Source: Prevotella sp. UBA7551 (GTDB taxonomy: Bacteria; Bacteroidota; Bacteroidia; Bacteroidales; Bacteroidaceae). From it: 6,614 nt of DNA. Both the position numbers and the translations under genes were made by a program. Of the stretch, positions 1-6,590 are shown piece by piece. The notes beneath the pieces were generated by a model, which was not told the origin of the DNA, ran no database searches, and worked only from the letters and a program-made list of their open reading frames with translations. The number at the start of each line of letters is the position of its first letter. Positions within the stretch are counted from its first letter, which is position 1. The DNA lies in contig DLLX01000006.1 in assembly GCA_002479145.1 (NCBI GenBank), positions 1 through 6,614 of the forward strand. The letters run 5' to 3'.

Positions 1-1
1 C

Positions 2-1552
2 CCTACCCTCTTCTCCTTGCTGCTCTCGATGGCCTTGATACCGTCGGCAGTGTCAGCCCAGGACAACGACCCCGTCATCCATACGCCCCCTGCGGGAACG
101 GTCTATAACCTCTATCGCCAGACGACGGGATATGAGTCGTTCTTCTACAACGCCATGTCGCACGAGAGTAGCGGCGACTGGAGCCGTCTGGTCGTGACCG
201 ATGACGGCGAGGTGTATATGGAAAACCCCGTCAATGCCTTCTACACCAACTCGTGGATGAAGGGCTATAAGGCCCAGGGCGACACCATTTGCTTCGACTT
301 TCCGCAGGCCATATACAGCGAGGAAGGCGCGTCGGGCACACAGTATGGCTACCTTCGCCGCATGACCCTGACGGCGGACGGCAAGAATTATGAGCCGGCC
401 ACCGACGGACAGACGATGAAATACGTCTTCAGAAACGACTCTTTGATCAAGGTCGACGACGCTTTGCTCGGTGTATGCACCGATCAGGGCGCATGGGTGA
501 GCTATGGTGAGCTGACCTCCGTGAACCATGTGGTGAACGACAACGACATCCGGCCCGCCGATGCCGCCTCGGTGCACGACGGGATGATGCTCTACATGAG
601 CGGGACGGCGGCGCGTCAGTATCCCGTGAAGACGGCCATAGAGGGCGACAAAGTCTATATCGGCAGCCTGACAACCAACCTTCAGGGGGGCTACTGGATG
701 AGGGGCGAGCTGAAGGACGGCGTGGCCACGTTCCCATCGTCGCAGCTTCTGGGCATCGACACCATCACCCGCACCTACGTCTATGCCGTCAACGCCAACG
801 TGACCGAGCAGGAAGACCCCTATTCGGGCACCTATTATGAGCCTTCCTTCCTCGACGAGCCCATCCAGTTTGCCTATAATGCCAATGATGGCACCCTTTT
901 CTTCCGCGGAAACCTTGTAGTTAACAAGGGCGTGGACACCGTTTCGCTGGGCACGGCCTACGATATTTACCAGCATCCGCAGATTTCGGCGTGGGAAGAC
1001 GTGCCCGGTCAGCCGCTGCCCCCAATCTTTACCAACTACATGCCGTTCGGACCGTCACCCTATGGGGGCGAGGACGGAGGCATAGAGTTCAAGGTCAGCT
1101 TCTACGATGTGGAGGGAAACTACCTCAATCCGCTGAAACTGTTCTACAACATCTACTTCGACGATGAGCTGTACACCTTCTCTCCCGACCTGTACACCGA
1201 CCTTGAGCAGCCCATGACCGACATTCCGTTCAGCTATAAAGACCGCGACTTCGAGCATGTCGATGAGAATACGCGCCGCATCTACTTCTACAAGGACTAC
1301 CAGAGGTTTGGTGTCGAGGCGTTTTACATCGATGGCGAGACGCGTATCGGGTCGGGCGTGACCACCTACGACGTCGATCCGTCGGGCATCAGCGACGCCT
1401 CTGGGGCTGACAAGAAGGTGGAGAGCGTGACCTACACCGACCTTTCGGGCCGTCAGATGGACCGTCCGACGCGCGGCATCAGCCTCCGCACCGTGAGATA
1501 CAGCGACGGAACGGTCGTCACCCAGAAGATCATGTCGGTCAGCCGCCGATAG
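2..1552 (+). CDS. Secreted protein of unknown function, 5'-truncated, with duplicated beta-rich domain and T9SS-like C-terminal tail
   Basis: The reading frame is open from nt 2, giving 516 visible residues and a TAG stop at 1550-1552. The first in-frame start-like codons (TTG at 17, ATG at 29) lie inside a hydrophobic stretch ending in A-V-S-A followed by Q-D. This looks like the core and signal peptidase I site of a signal peptide, so the true start is a few codons left of the window and neither internal codon is a convincing start. No lipobox cysteine is seen. The mature part is rich in aromatic and acidic residues and probably all-beta. Two similar units occur at about nt 190-520 and 630-930, each with a G-(E/D)-x-VY strand, a (S/Y)WM(K/R)G motif and later a Q-containing strand. 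The end (about nt 1388-1549) has ISD, then DLSGRQ, a P-x-x-GI step and SDGTVV, resembling the type IX secretion/sorting tail of Prevotella proteins. I do not recognise the function; cell-surface or secreted location is inferred. No catalytic motif was seen. Confidence 0.8.
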   Translation, partial: PTLFSLLLSMALIPSAVSAQDNDPVIHTPPAGTVYNLYRQTTGYESFFYNAMSHESSGDWSRLVVTDDGEVYMENPVNAFYTNSWMKGYKAQGDTICFDFPQAIYSEEGASGTQYGYLRRMTLTADGKNYEPATDGQTMKYVFRNDSLIKVDDALLGVCTDQGAWVSYGELTSVNHVVNDNDIRPADAASVHDGMMLYMSGTAARQYPVKTAIEGDKVYIGSLTTNLQGGYWMRGELKDGVATFPSSQLLGIDTITRTYVYAVNANVTEQEDPYSGTYYEPSFLDEPIQFAYNANDGTLFFRGNLVVNKGVDTVSLGTAYDIYQHPQISAWEDVPGQPLPPIFTNYMPFGPSPYGGEDGGIEFKVSFYDVEGNYLNPLKLFYNIYFDDELYTFSPDLYTDLEQPMTDIPFSYKDRDFEHVDENTRRIYFYKDYQRFGVEAFYIDGETRIGSGVTTYDVDPSGISDASGADKKVESVTYTDLSGRQMDRPTRGISLRTVRYSDGTVVTQKIMSVSRR

Positions 1553-1565
1553 ATTCAGTCATCGA

Positions 1566-1594
1566 TTGGCGCGCATCGTCGCGCCAACCCTTTT
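1566..1594 (+). terminator. Probable intrinsic terminator of the upstream secreted-protein gene
   Basis: A perfect 8-bp GC-rich stem (TTGGCGCG at 1566-1573 with CGCGCCAA at 1580-1587, 6-nt loop) starts 14 nt after the stop codon and is followed by CCC and TTTT (1591-1594). The short, delayed T-run makes it a weak intrinsic terminator by textbook standards. A second small hairpin using ACCC-TTTT-GGGT (1587-1598) would share bases with it, so the two cannot form fully together. Confidence 0.5.
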
Positions 1595-1598
1595 GGGT

Positions 1599-1674
1599 GG
1601 GCAAAGGGAAGGTGTTGTCCCCCAAGGCAAAGGGTCTGGCCTTTGCATCCCTTCCCTGCCCCCCAATTCTTTTT
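1599..1674. repeat. Nested inverted repeat (two-level hairpin) with internal direct repeat
   Basis: Outer arms are GGGC (1599-1602) and AGGGAAGG (1605-1612) pairing with CCTTCCCT (1650-1657) and GCCC (1658-1661), with two unpaired A residues on the left. Inside lies a perfect 7-bp hairpin, GCAAAGG (1627-1633) with CCTTTGC (1640-1646) and a 6-nt loop. The word GGCAAAGGG occurs twice, at 1600-1608 and 1626-1634, so the CCTTTGC arm could pair with either copy; alternative folds are possible. A T5 run follows at 1670-1674. No convincing gene lies here. It may be part of the termination region of the upstream gene, a structured leader, or a dispersed repeat; the sequence alone does not decide. Confidence 0.5.
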
Positions 1675-1706
1675 CCCCCACTCCATTGCTTCCGCAATCG
1701 GTCGGG

Positions 1707-1732
1707 AAAAGAAGCAGTTCGGCTTCCTTTTT
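1707..1732. terminator. Candidate bidirectional terminator hairpin upstream of the GH20 promoter
   Basis: An A4 run (1707-1710) leads into the 5-bp stem GAAGC (1711-1715)/GCTTC (1722-1726) with a 6-nt loop, then one bulged C and a T5 run (1728-1732). The A and T runs can extend the stem past the bulge. The A-stem-T shape resembles a bidirectional intrinsic terminator, but the stem is short. A smaller hairpin, ATTGC (1685-1689)/GCAAT (1694-1698) with a TTCC loop, sits just before it. It would insulate the GH20 promoter box 36 nt further on from upstream transcription. Confidence 0.35.
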
Positions 1733-1767
1733 GCCGCCATTGCGCCGCCAATCCAAGAAAGTTTTTG

Positions 1768-1775
1768 TAATTTTG
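1768..1775 (+). promoter_or_regulatory. Candidate Bacteroidota -7 promoter box for the GH20 gene
   Basis: TAATTTTG matches the TAnnTTTG -7 consensus of the Bacteroidota primary sigma factor. It lies 70 nt before the GH20 ATG, so transcription would begin near 1780 and give a leader of about 65 nt containing the 1796-1822 hairpin. I see no good TTTG -33 element at the usual 19-21 nt spacing; TTG at 1740-1742 is somewhat too far away. There is no Shine-Dalgarno sequence just before the ATG; the region is A-rich, as usual in this phylum. Confidence 0.5.
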
Positions 1776-1795
1776 CCCACAAGGAGCACCCCTCC

Positions 1796-1822
1796 TGGAC
1801 GGACAGGAAGCCTGTCCGACCA
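1796..1822. repeat. Imperfect palindrome (REP-like) in the GH20 leader
   Basis: The arms CGGACAGG (1800-1807) and CCTGTCCG (1811-1818) pair perfectly around the 3-nt spacer AAG. Beyond an A-A mismatch, TGG (1796-1798) pairs with CCA (1820-1822), giving 11 bp in all. It ends 23 nt before the GH20 start codon and has no T-run after it on either strand, so it is not a typical intrinsic terminator. It may be a leader hairpin affecting mRNA stability or translation, or one copy of a dispersed palindromic repeat. Confidence 0.55.
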
Positions 1823-1845
1823 AAAGAAAACTACCATTTGAAATC

Positions 1846-4284
1846 ATGAAGAAAGCTACCCTACCCCTCGCGCTGCTTGCGCTTGCGTTGCCATTACAGG
1901 CACAAGTGCGCATGGACTATGAGAAACTGTCGGCCGGAAAAGGCGAGTTCACCACCAAATTTGTGCTCCACAACCAGAGCGGACAGCCCATGGGCGCCGA
2001 CTGGAACATCTATTTCTCCCAGCTTCCCATTTACCCTCACGGGCTGAGTACGCCCCTGCTGACTATCCAACCCGTGCTGGCCAACCACTTTAAGCTGTCG
2101 CCCACGGAGGCTTGGACACCCCTTGCGAGCGGCGATTCGCTGGTCTTCAGTGCGACCTTTGGGGGCGACTTGAGCCGCGAAAGCTATGTGCCCGAGGGCA
2201 TGTTTATCGTGGGAAAGGACGGGAAACCGCAGCCTGTGGAGTTTCATGCAAGGCCTTTTGCCGACCAAGAGCTTACGCGCGACGTGGCCAAAAACTACCG
2301 TAACAACGCCCGTCTGGCCGCTTCCCCCACCCTTTCGGCTGCCGACGTGCTGCCGTCGGTCAAGCAATCGGTGGTCAAGGAGGGCATCTGCGACCTCAGT
2401 CAGGGCTTCTTTCTCGTGCCGGACACGCTGTCGGGCAATGAGGGACGGCTGTTAGCCGATGACTTGACCAGCCAGATGGGGCTCGCCTTCAGTGCCAACG
2501 GCGTACCCATCCGGCTGTGCGTCGATGCCAGTCTGCCCTCCAAGGAGGAGGAATACTACGAGTTGAGCATTGCCCCCGAGGCCATCAGCATTGTCGGAAA
2601 GAGCACACACGCCGTGTGGAACGCCACGCGCACGCTGCTCGCCTTGCTCCGCAACCCGCTCAATGCGCACGGAAAGCTCCACGCTATGGATGTGAAGGAC
2701 TGGCCAGACTTCGGCTATCGCGGGCAGATGATAGACATAGCGCGCAACTTTACCCCTTATAGTAGGCTGCTGAAGGTGGTCGATGCGTTGGCCGATTACA
2801 AGCTAAGCGTGCTCCATCTGCACTTTTGTGACGACGAAGGGTGGCGATTGGAGATACCCGGTCTGCCCGAACTCACGGTGATTGGGGCACGACGGGGCTA
2901 CACCACGGACGAGAGCGAGTGCCTTTTCCCTGGATACGACGGGCATTATGACCCCAATGGCGCGACGACAGGCAACGGATTCCTCACCCGAGAGCAGTTT
3001 ATCAGCCTGCTGCGCTACGCTAAGGCACGCCATGTGAGCGTCGTTCCCGAGGTGGAATGTCCCGGACACTCGCGCGCTGCCATCCGTGCGATGGAGGCAA
3101 GGTACGAGAAATACAAGCTGACTGACCCCGAAAAGGCGCTCGAATACCGCCTAATCGACCCCAAAGACAGCTCCAAATACACCTCAGCACAGGGATATCA
3201 TGACAATGTTATAGACCCCGGACTGCCTTCTTCGTTCACTTTTATGAAGAAAATCATAGATGAAGTGCTGCTGATGTACCAAGAAGCGGGGGTGACTATG
3301 CCTTTCCTGCACCTCGGTGGCGACGAGGTGGCCGACAATGTGTGGACAGGTTCGCCTGCCGCCAAGCAGCTTTCGGAATGCGAGGGAGTGAAAGGAAAGG
3401 AGGAAATCAGCTCTTGGTTCTATGAAAAGATTATCCGTTACATGGCGCAACGGGGCGTGAAGTTTGGCGGATGGCAGGAAATCGTCACGCGGCACCGGCC
3501 GCTCGATACACCGTTTATGAAGCAATGGGCTGGTGGAATCAACCTCTGGTCGGCCGTTCCGGAGTGGGGTAGTGGCAAGGAATATCACGAAATGGCCAAC
3601 AATGGGTGGCCAGTCATCATGAGTGATGTGACCAATTGCTACCTCGACCTGGCTTACAGCCGCCATCCGGAAGAACCCGGCTTGCAGTGGGGCGGCACGG
3701 TAGACGAGGCCGTGGCGTTCGCTTTGATGCCCTATGACTTCTATCGCTCCATGCATGACAGCATCAATGGGCAGCCAAGACAGTGGACCAGCACGCCCAC
3801 AGGGCTGGAACCGCTCAGCCAGAAGGGCAGAAAGAACATCGTTGGGGTGCAAGGTCAGCTGTGGGCGGAGTGCATTCGCGGCCCGCAATGGGTGGAATAC
3901 CAGCTCTTCCCGAAAGCACTTGGACTGCTGGAGCGTGCTTGGAATGCCGTGCCCGAGTGGGAATCGCTGCAGGGTGGGGCAGCAGAGACCACCTATTTCC
4001 GCGCCCTTTCCACCTTCTACAAGAAGATAGCCGACTGCGAAATGCCCGCATGGGCGGCGCAAGGGCTTAACTTTCGCATCCCCAACCCAGGGCTTCAGCT
4101 CGTCGATGGAAAGGTAATGGCCAACAGTCCAGTAGGGGGAACGATACGTTACACCACCGATGGCTCTACGCCCACGGCCTCGTCGCCAGTCTATACCGCC
4201 CCCGTGGCCTTCGATGGCAAGGTGTTTAAGGCGCGTTTATATAAAGATGGCAAGGAAAGTGTGACTTCCGTACTGATAAGATAA
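1846..4284 (+). CDS. Beta-N-acetylhexosaminidase, glycoside hydrolase family 20 (chitobiase type)
   Basis: This 812-residue enzyme is predicted to hydrolyse terminal non-reducing beta-GlcNAc or beta-GalNAc from glycans by substrate-assisted catalysis. The N-terminus (MKK, a leucine/alanine core, LQA then Q at about residue 20) is a signal peptidase I leader, so it is exported to the periplasm or surface; no lipobox or T9SS tail is seen. Domains in order: chitobiase-type N-terminal carbohydrate-binding domain (about 20-160), GH20b domain (about 170-275), GH20 TIM barrel (about 286-712), and a small CHB_HEX_C-type beta domain (about 746-812) with a YTTDGSTPT motif. By family homology, R292 in YRG, D330 in CDDEGW, H408 in PGHSRA, the catalytic pair D493-E494 in HLGGDE, W568, Y599, D601 and W673/E675 in QLWAE line the active site; all expected residues are present. 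Length fits the chitobiase subgroup. The ATG at 1846 directly opens the signal peptide. It appears monocistronic. P. gingivalis NahA-like function is likely; the exact substrate cannot be read from the sequence. Confidence 0.96.
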   Translation: MKKATLPLALLALALPLQAQVRMDYEKLSAGKGEFTTKFVLHNQSGQPMGADWNIYFSQLPIYPHGLSTPLLTIQPVLANHFKLSPTEAWTPLASGDSLVFSATFGGDLSRESYVPEGMFIVGKDGKPQPVEFHARPFADQELTRDVAKNYRNNARLAASPTLSAADVLPSVKQSVVKEGICDLSQGFFLVPDTLSGNEGRLLADDLTSQMGLAFSANGVPIRLCVDASLPSKEEEYYELSIAPEAISIVGKSTHAVWNATRTLLALLRNPLNAHGKLHAMDVKDWPDFGYRGQMIDIARNFTPYSRLLKVVDALADYKLSVLHLHFCDDEGWRLEIPGLPELTVIGARRGYTTDESECLFPGYDGHYDPNGATTGNGFLTREQFISLLRYAKARHVSVVPEVECPGHSRAAIRAMEARYEKYKLTDPEKALEYRLIDPKDSSKYTSAQGYHDNVIDPGLPSSFTFMKKIIDEVLLMYQEAGVTMPFLHLGGDEVADNVWTGSPAAKQLSECEGVKGKEEISSWFYEKIIRYMAQRGVKFGGWQEIVTRHRPLDTPFMKQWAGGINLWSAVPEWGSGKEYHEMANNGWPVIMSDVTNCYLDLAYSRHPEEPGLQWGGTVDEAVAFALMPYDFYRSMHDSINGQPRQWTSTPTGLEPLSQKGRKNIVGVQGQLWAECIRGPQWVEYQLFPKALGLLERAWNAVPEWESLQGGAAETTYFRALSTFYKKIADCEMPAWAAQGLNFRIPNPGLQLVDGKVMANSPVGGTIRYTTDGSTPTASSPVYTAPVAFDGKVFKARLYKDGKESVTSVLIR

Positions 4285-4305
4285 GCTGAAAAACATACAG
4301 AAGAT

Positions 4306-4381
4306 CGCCCCGTATGGCCAGTGATAGGGTAGGGCAGCAATGCCTTCACTCCCTATATTGTCTACCATACGGGGCGGTTTT
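4306..4381 (+). terminator. Long stem-loop with perfect 12-bp arms after the GH20 gene, probable terminator
   Basis: CGCCCCGTATGG (4306-4317) and CCATACGGGGCG (4365-4376) are perfect inverted copies, followed by G and TTTT (4378-4381). It begins 22 nt after the GH20 stop. The 47-nt interior folds further: ATAGGG (4324-4329) with CCCTAT (4351-4356), and GGCA (4333-4336) with TGCC (4341-4344) closing a GCAA tetraloop of the GNRA class. AGTGA (4320-4324) with TCACT (4346-4350) is a competing pairing. The position and T-run suggest 3'-end formation for GH20, but so long a branched hairpin is not a typical intrinsic terminator; a dispersed inverted-repeat element is the alternative. Confidence 0.55.
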
Positions 4382-4536
4382 GTGTGTAGATACCTTTGGT
4401 TCTCCTCTGCCTGCGGGATGATCCTGTGTGTTGATGCCTCTCACTTTGCGTTGCAACGGTGGGTTCACCGCATGGCAAACTATTCGGAACGACCCGACAA
4501 AAGACAGGACAATGGCACGTGGAGGGGTAATAAGAA
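4382..4536. other. Non-coding spacer between the two convergent hairpins
   Basis: No convincing gene is seen. Open frames crossing this stretch run through the flanking hairpins or into lgt and lack a ribosome binding site or a recognisable protein. The only local structure noted is a small hairpin, CGGTG (4457-4461) with CACCG (4466-4470) around GGTT, flanked by TTTGC (4445-4449) and GCAAA (4475-4479), which could add an outer stem. It does not fit a tRNA cloverleaf. Confidence 0.5.
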
Positions 4537-4576
4537 CGCTTCCATGCTGCGCCAAATCGGGTGCAACATGGAAGCG
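4529..4576 (-). terminator. Intrinsic terminator of the ychF-lgt operon
   Basis: CGCTTCCATG (4537-4546) and CATGGAAGCG (4567-4576) form a perfect 10-bp stem. After one mismatch, TGCGCC (4548-4553) pairs with GGTGCA (4560-4565), one pair being G-U, which leaves a 6-nt loop. Read on the minus strand the hairpin starts 25 nt after the lgt stop and is followed by TTCTTATTA (4536 down to 4528). Strong stem plus T-rich tail fits an intrinsic terminator. Confidence 0.7.
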
Positions 4577-4601
4577 GATGGGGTAGGGAAGTGCGCCTTT
4601 C

Positions 4602-5441
4602 TTATTCTGATACGGCCTTGGTGCGGCAGCTTCTCACGATGGCCCACACGCCCAAAGCAATGAGGGGGATGCTCAATATCTGCCCCATGTCGAGCGGAAG
4701 GGATGCCTCAAACGGCTCTTGCACCTCTTTAGTGAACTCGATAAAGAAGCGGAAGGTGAACACAAGCGTCAGGCACAGACCGAAATAGAGGCCCGTTCCC
4801 ACGCGGTTGCGGTGCTTTCTGTAAATCAAATAGATGATGACGAAGAAGCAGGCGTAGGCTATCGCCTCGTAAAGCTGCCCGGGATGGCGCGGCGCCTTGT
4901 CGACATTGGCAAAGATAAAGGCCCAGGGCACGTTGGTAACGTTGCCGATAATCTCCGAATTCATGAGGTTTCCCAGGCGGATGAAGCACGCCGTGATGCA
5001 CGATACCACCCCCATGAGGTCGAGTACCGCCCATGCCGGCATCTTGTACCGCCGGATATAGAGCCAAAGGCCTAAGAGAAGCCCCACCACGCCGCCGTGA
5101 CTGGCCAGTCCGGCGAACCCTGTGAACTTCCATCCGCCGCCCTCCAGGAAGTGGATGGGGAGGAACATCTCCACGATATGGGTGCCCGAGGAGAGGAAAT
5201 AGTCCGGCTCATAGAAGAGGCAATGGCCCAGACGCGCGCCCGCCAGCACGCCAACGAAGACGTAGAGGAAGAGCGGATCAAACTTCTCGTCGCCGTAATG
5301 CTGCTCTTTGTAGAGCCGCTTCATGAGAAAATAGGCCAGCGTCAGCCCCACCAGCCAGCAAAGGGCGTACCAGCGTATGGACAGCGAGCCGACGTGGAAC
5401 GCCACCTCCGAGGGCTGCCAATAGATGTAAAGCGGATTCAT
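4602..5441 (-). CDS. lgt: Phosphatidylglycerol-prolipoprotein diacylglyceryl transferase
   Basis: Lgt transfers a diacylglyceryl group from phosphatidylglycerol to the lipobox cysteine of prolipoproteins, the first step of lipoprotein maturation, at the inner membrane. The 279-residue product is of normal family length and has several hydrophobic membrane segments (about 22-40, 57-75, 110-130, 137-153, 194-208, 217-232 and 254-270). Family landmarks are present: SIRWYAL with Y25, AGARLGH near 67-73, SHGG with H115, the Lgt signature RLGNLMNSEIIGNVT (155-169) with R155, N158, E163 and G166, RHPGQLYEA (185-193), and RFFIE (231-235) with R231 and E235, matching the essential arginine region of E. 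coli Lgt. The ATG at 5441 lies 15 nt after the ychF stop. There is no visible Shine-Dalgarno sequence, so it is likely co-transcribed and perhaps translationally coupled. A strong hairpin follows the stop. Confidence 0.96.
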   Translation of the reverse strand: MNPLYIYWQPSEVAFHVGSLSIRWYALCWLVGLTLAYFLMKRLYKEQHYGDEKFDPLFLYVFVGVLAGARLGHCLFYEPDYFLSSGTHIVEMFLPIHFLEGGGWKFTGFAGLASHGGVVGLLLGLWLYIRRYKMPAWAVLDLMGVVSCITACFIRLGNLMNSEIIGNVTNVPWAFIFANVDKAPRHPGQLYEAIAYACFFVIIYLIYRKHRNRVGTGLYFGLCLTLVFTFRFFIEFTKEVQEPFEASLPLDMGQILSIPLIALGVWAIVRSCRTKAVSE

Positions 5442-5456
5442 GACAGGATGGATTGG

Positions 5457-6560
5457 TTACACGTTGAATCGGAAGTGCATGATGTCGCCGTCCTGCACCT
5501 CATAGTCTTTGCCCTCAATGCCGAGCTTTCCCGCCTCGCGCACGGCGGCCTCGGAGCCGTAATGGAGGTAGTCCTCATACTTGATGACCTCGGCACGGAT
5601 GAAACCTTTCTCGAAGTCGGTGTGGATAACACCGGCACATTGCGGCGCTTTCCAGCCCTTGTGGAACGTCCATGCCTTCACTTCCATTTCCCCTGCGGTG
5701 ATGAAAGTCTGCAAGTTGAGCAGGTGATACGCCTTTTCGATGAGGCGGTTCACGCCACTTTCCTCCAGTCCCAGCTCCTCCAGAAACATCTTTTTGTCCT
5801 CGTAGGAGTCGAGTTGGGCGATGTCTTCCTCCGTCTTGGCGGCAATCACCATGGCCTCCGCACCCTCCTCGCTGGCAATCTCCTCTATCTTCCGGCTGTA
5901 TTCGTTGCCCGTTTTGGCGCTGTCCTCATCGACATTGCACACATAGAGCACCGGCTTCGTTGTCAGAAGGAACAAGTCGTGGGCGGCCTGTTGCTCCTCC
6001 TTCGACTCAAACGTGACCGCACGGGCATTCTTGCCTTGCTCCAACACCGCCTTGTAAGCCTCCAGTACCCCTACCAGTGTCTTGGCATCCTTGTTGCCTA
6101 AGGTCGCTATCTTCTGTTGTTTGGCGAGCTGTGCCTCGATGGTCTCCAAGTCCTTGAGCTGCAGTTCGGTGTCGATGATCTCCTTATCCTCCACCGGATC
6201 GACGGGAGCACCGCCCTCACGCACCACATTGGGGTCGTCGAAGCAGCGGATGACGTGTATGATGGCGTCGCACTCGCGTATGTTGCCCAGGAACTTGTTG
6301 CCCAGACCCTCGCCCTTGCTGGCACCCTTCACGAGGCCGGCGATATCTACTATTTCGCAAGTTGCAGGAACGATGCGTCCTGGATGAACTATCTCTGCCA
6401 ACTTGTTGAGGCGCTCGTCAGGTACGGTGATGACACCCAAGTTTGGTTCGATAGTACAGAAAGGGAAGTTAGCTGCCTGTGCCTTTGCACTAGACAGACA
6501 GTTGAACAGTGTAGACTTACCCACGTTTGGGAGGCCTACAATACCACATTTTAATGCCAT
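5457..6560 (-). CDS. ychF: Redox/ribosome-associated P-loop ATPase YchF (Obg family, OLA1 orthologue)
   Basis: YchF belongs to the Obg-HflX group of TRAFAC nucleotide-binding proteins; unusually, family members prefer ATP to GTP and associate with ribosomes in the cytoplasm. The 367-residue product matches the usual length of about 363. The N-terminal nucleotide-binding domain has the P-loop GLPNVGKST (9-17), the G3 motif DIAG (72-75) followed by the conserved LVKGASKGEGLGNKFL run, and NVDE (209-212) in place of the GTP-specific NKxD, which is the known basis for relaxed specificity. L76 stands where classical GTPases have the catalytic glutamine. A helical, probably coiled-coil insertion spans about 125-160, and the C-terminal TGS domain covers about 283-366, including FEKGFIRAEV and the closing DGDIMHFRFNV. 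The ATG at 6560 starts exactly at the conserved N-terminus. It is the first gene of a likely two-gene operon with lgt. Nothing in the sequence appears broken. Confidence 0.97.
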   Translation of the reverse strand: MALKCGIVGLPNVGKSTLFNCLSSAKAQAANFPFCTIEPNLGVITVPDERLNKLAEIVHPGRIVPATCEIVDIAGLVKGASKGEGLGNKFLGNIRECDAIIHVIRCFDDPNVVREGGAPVDPVEDKEIIDTELQLKDLETIEAQLAKQQKIATLGNKDAKTLVGVLEAYKAVLEQGKNARAVTFESKEEQQAAHDLFLLTTKPVLYVCNVDEDSAKTGNEYSRKIEEIASEEGAEAMVIAAKTEEDIAQLDSYEDKKMFLEELGLEESGVNRLIEKAYHLLNLQTFITAGEMEVKAWTFHKGWKAPQCAGVIHTDFEKGFIRAEVIKYEDYLHYGSEAAVREAGKLGIEGKDYEVQDGDIMHFRFNV

Positions 6561-6566
6561 TTTATC

Positions 6567-6580
6567 TTTAAACGTTTAAA
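6567..6580. promoter_or_regulatory. Perfect 14-bp palindrome in the ychF leader
   Basis: TTTAAACGTTTAAA is a perfect palindrome lying 6 nt upstream of the ychF start codon and just downstream of the predicted transcription start. It could be a protein-binding operator or may simply reflect the AT-rich, unstructured leader typical of the phylum; no function is shown by the sequence. Confidence 0.3.
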
Positions 6581-6590
6581 TTTCTGCGTG

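Noticed and set aside
53..976. Minus-strand open frame of 307 codons opposite the secreted-protein gene
   Set aside because: It lies wholly antisense to a gene with a clear signal peptide and tail. Its translation is rich in G, V, R and H with no recognisable domain, as expected of a shadow frame in GC-rich coding DNA.
1539..1913. Open frames on both strands through the spacer before GH20
   Set aside because: They cross the hairpins and overlap flanking gene ends, lack ribosome binding signals and encode low-complexity R/P/G-rich peptides. The inverted repeats explain the region better.
3184..4062. Minus-strand open frame of 292 codons inside the GH20 gene
   Set aside because: It is fully antisense to the conserved GH20 catalytic domain and its product resembles no protein I know.
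4445..4479. Possible tRNA-like fold in the convergent spacer
   Set aside because: Only one 5-bp hairpin and a possible outer pairing are present; there is no acceptor stem, anticodon arm or proper T-arm consensus.
4340..4663. Plus-strand open frame of 107 codons after GH20
   Set aside because: It starts inside the long stem-loop, runs through the lgt terminator and ends antisense to the lgt 3' end; no domain or start signal is seen.
5097..6101. Plus-strand open frame of 334 codons opposite ychF and lgt
   Set aside because: It is antisense to two strongly conserved housekeeping genes and spans the gap between them; it has no recognisable domain or start signal.
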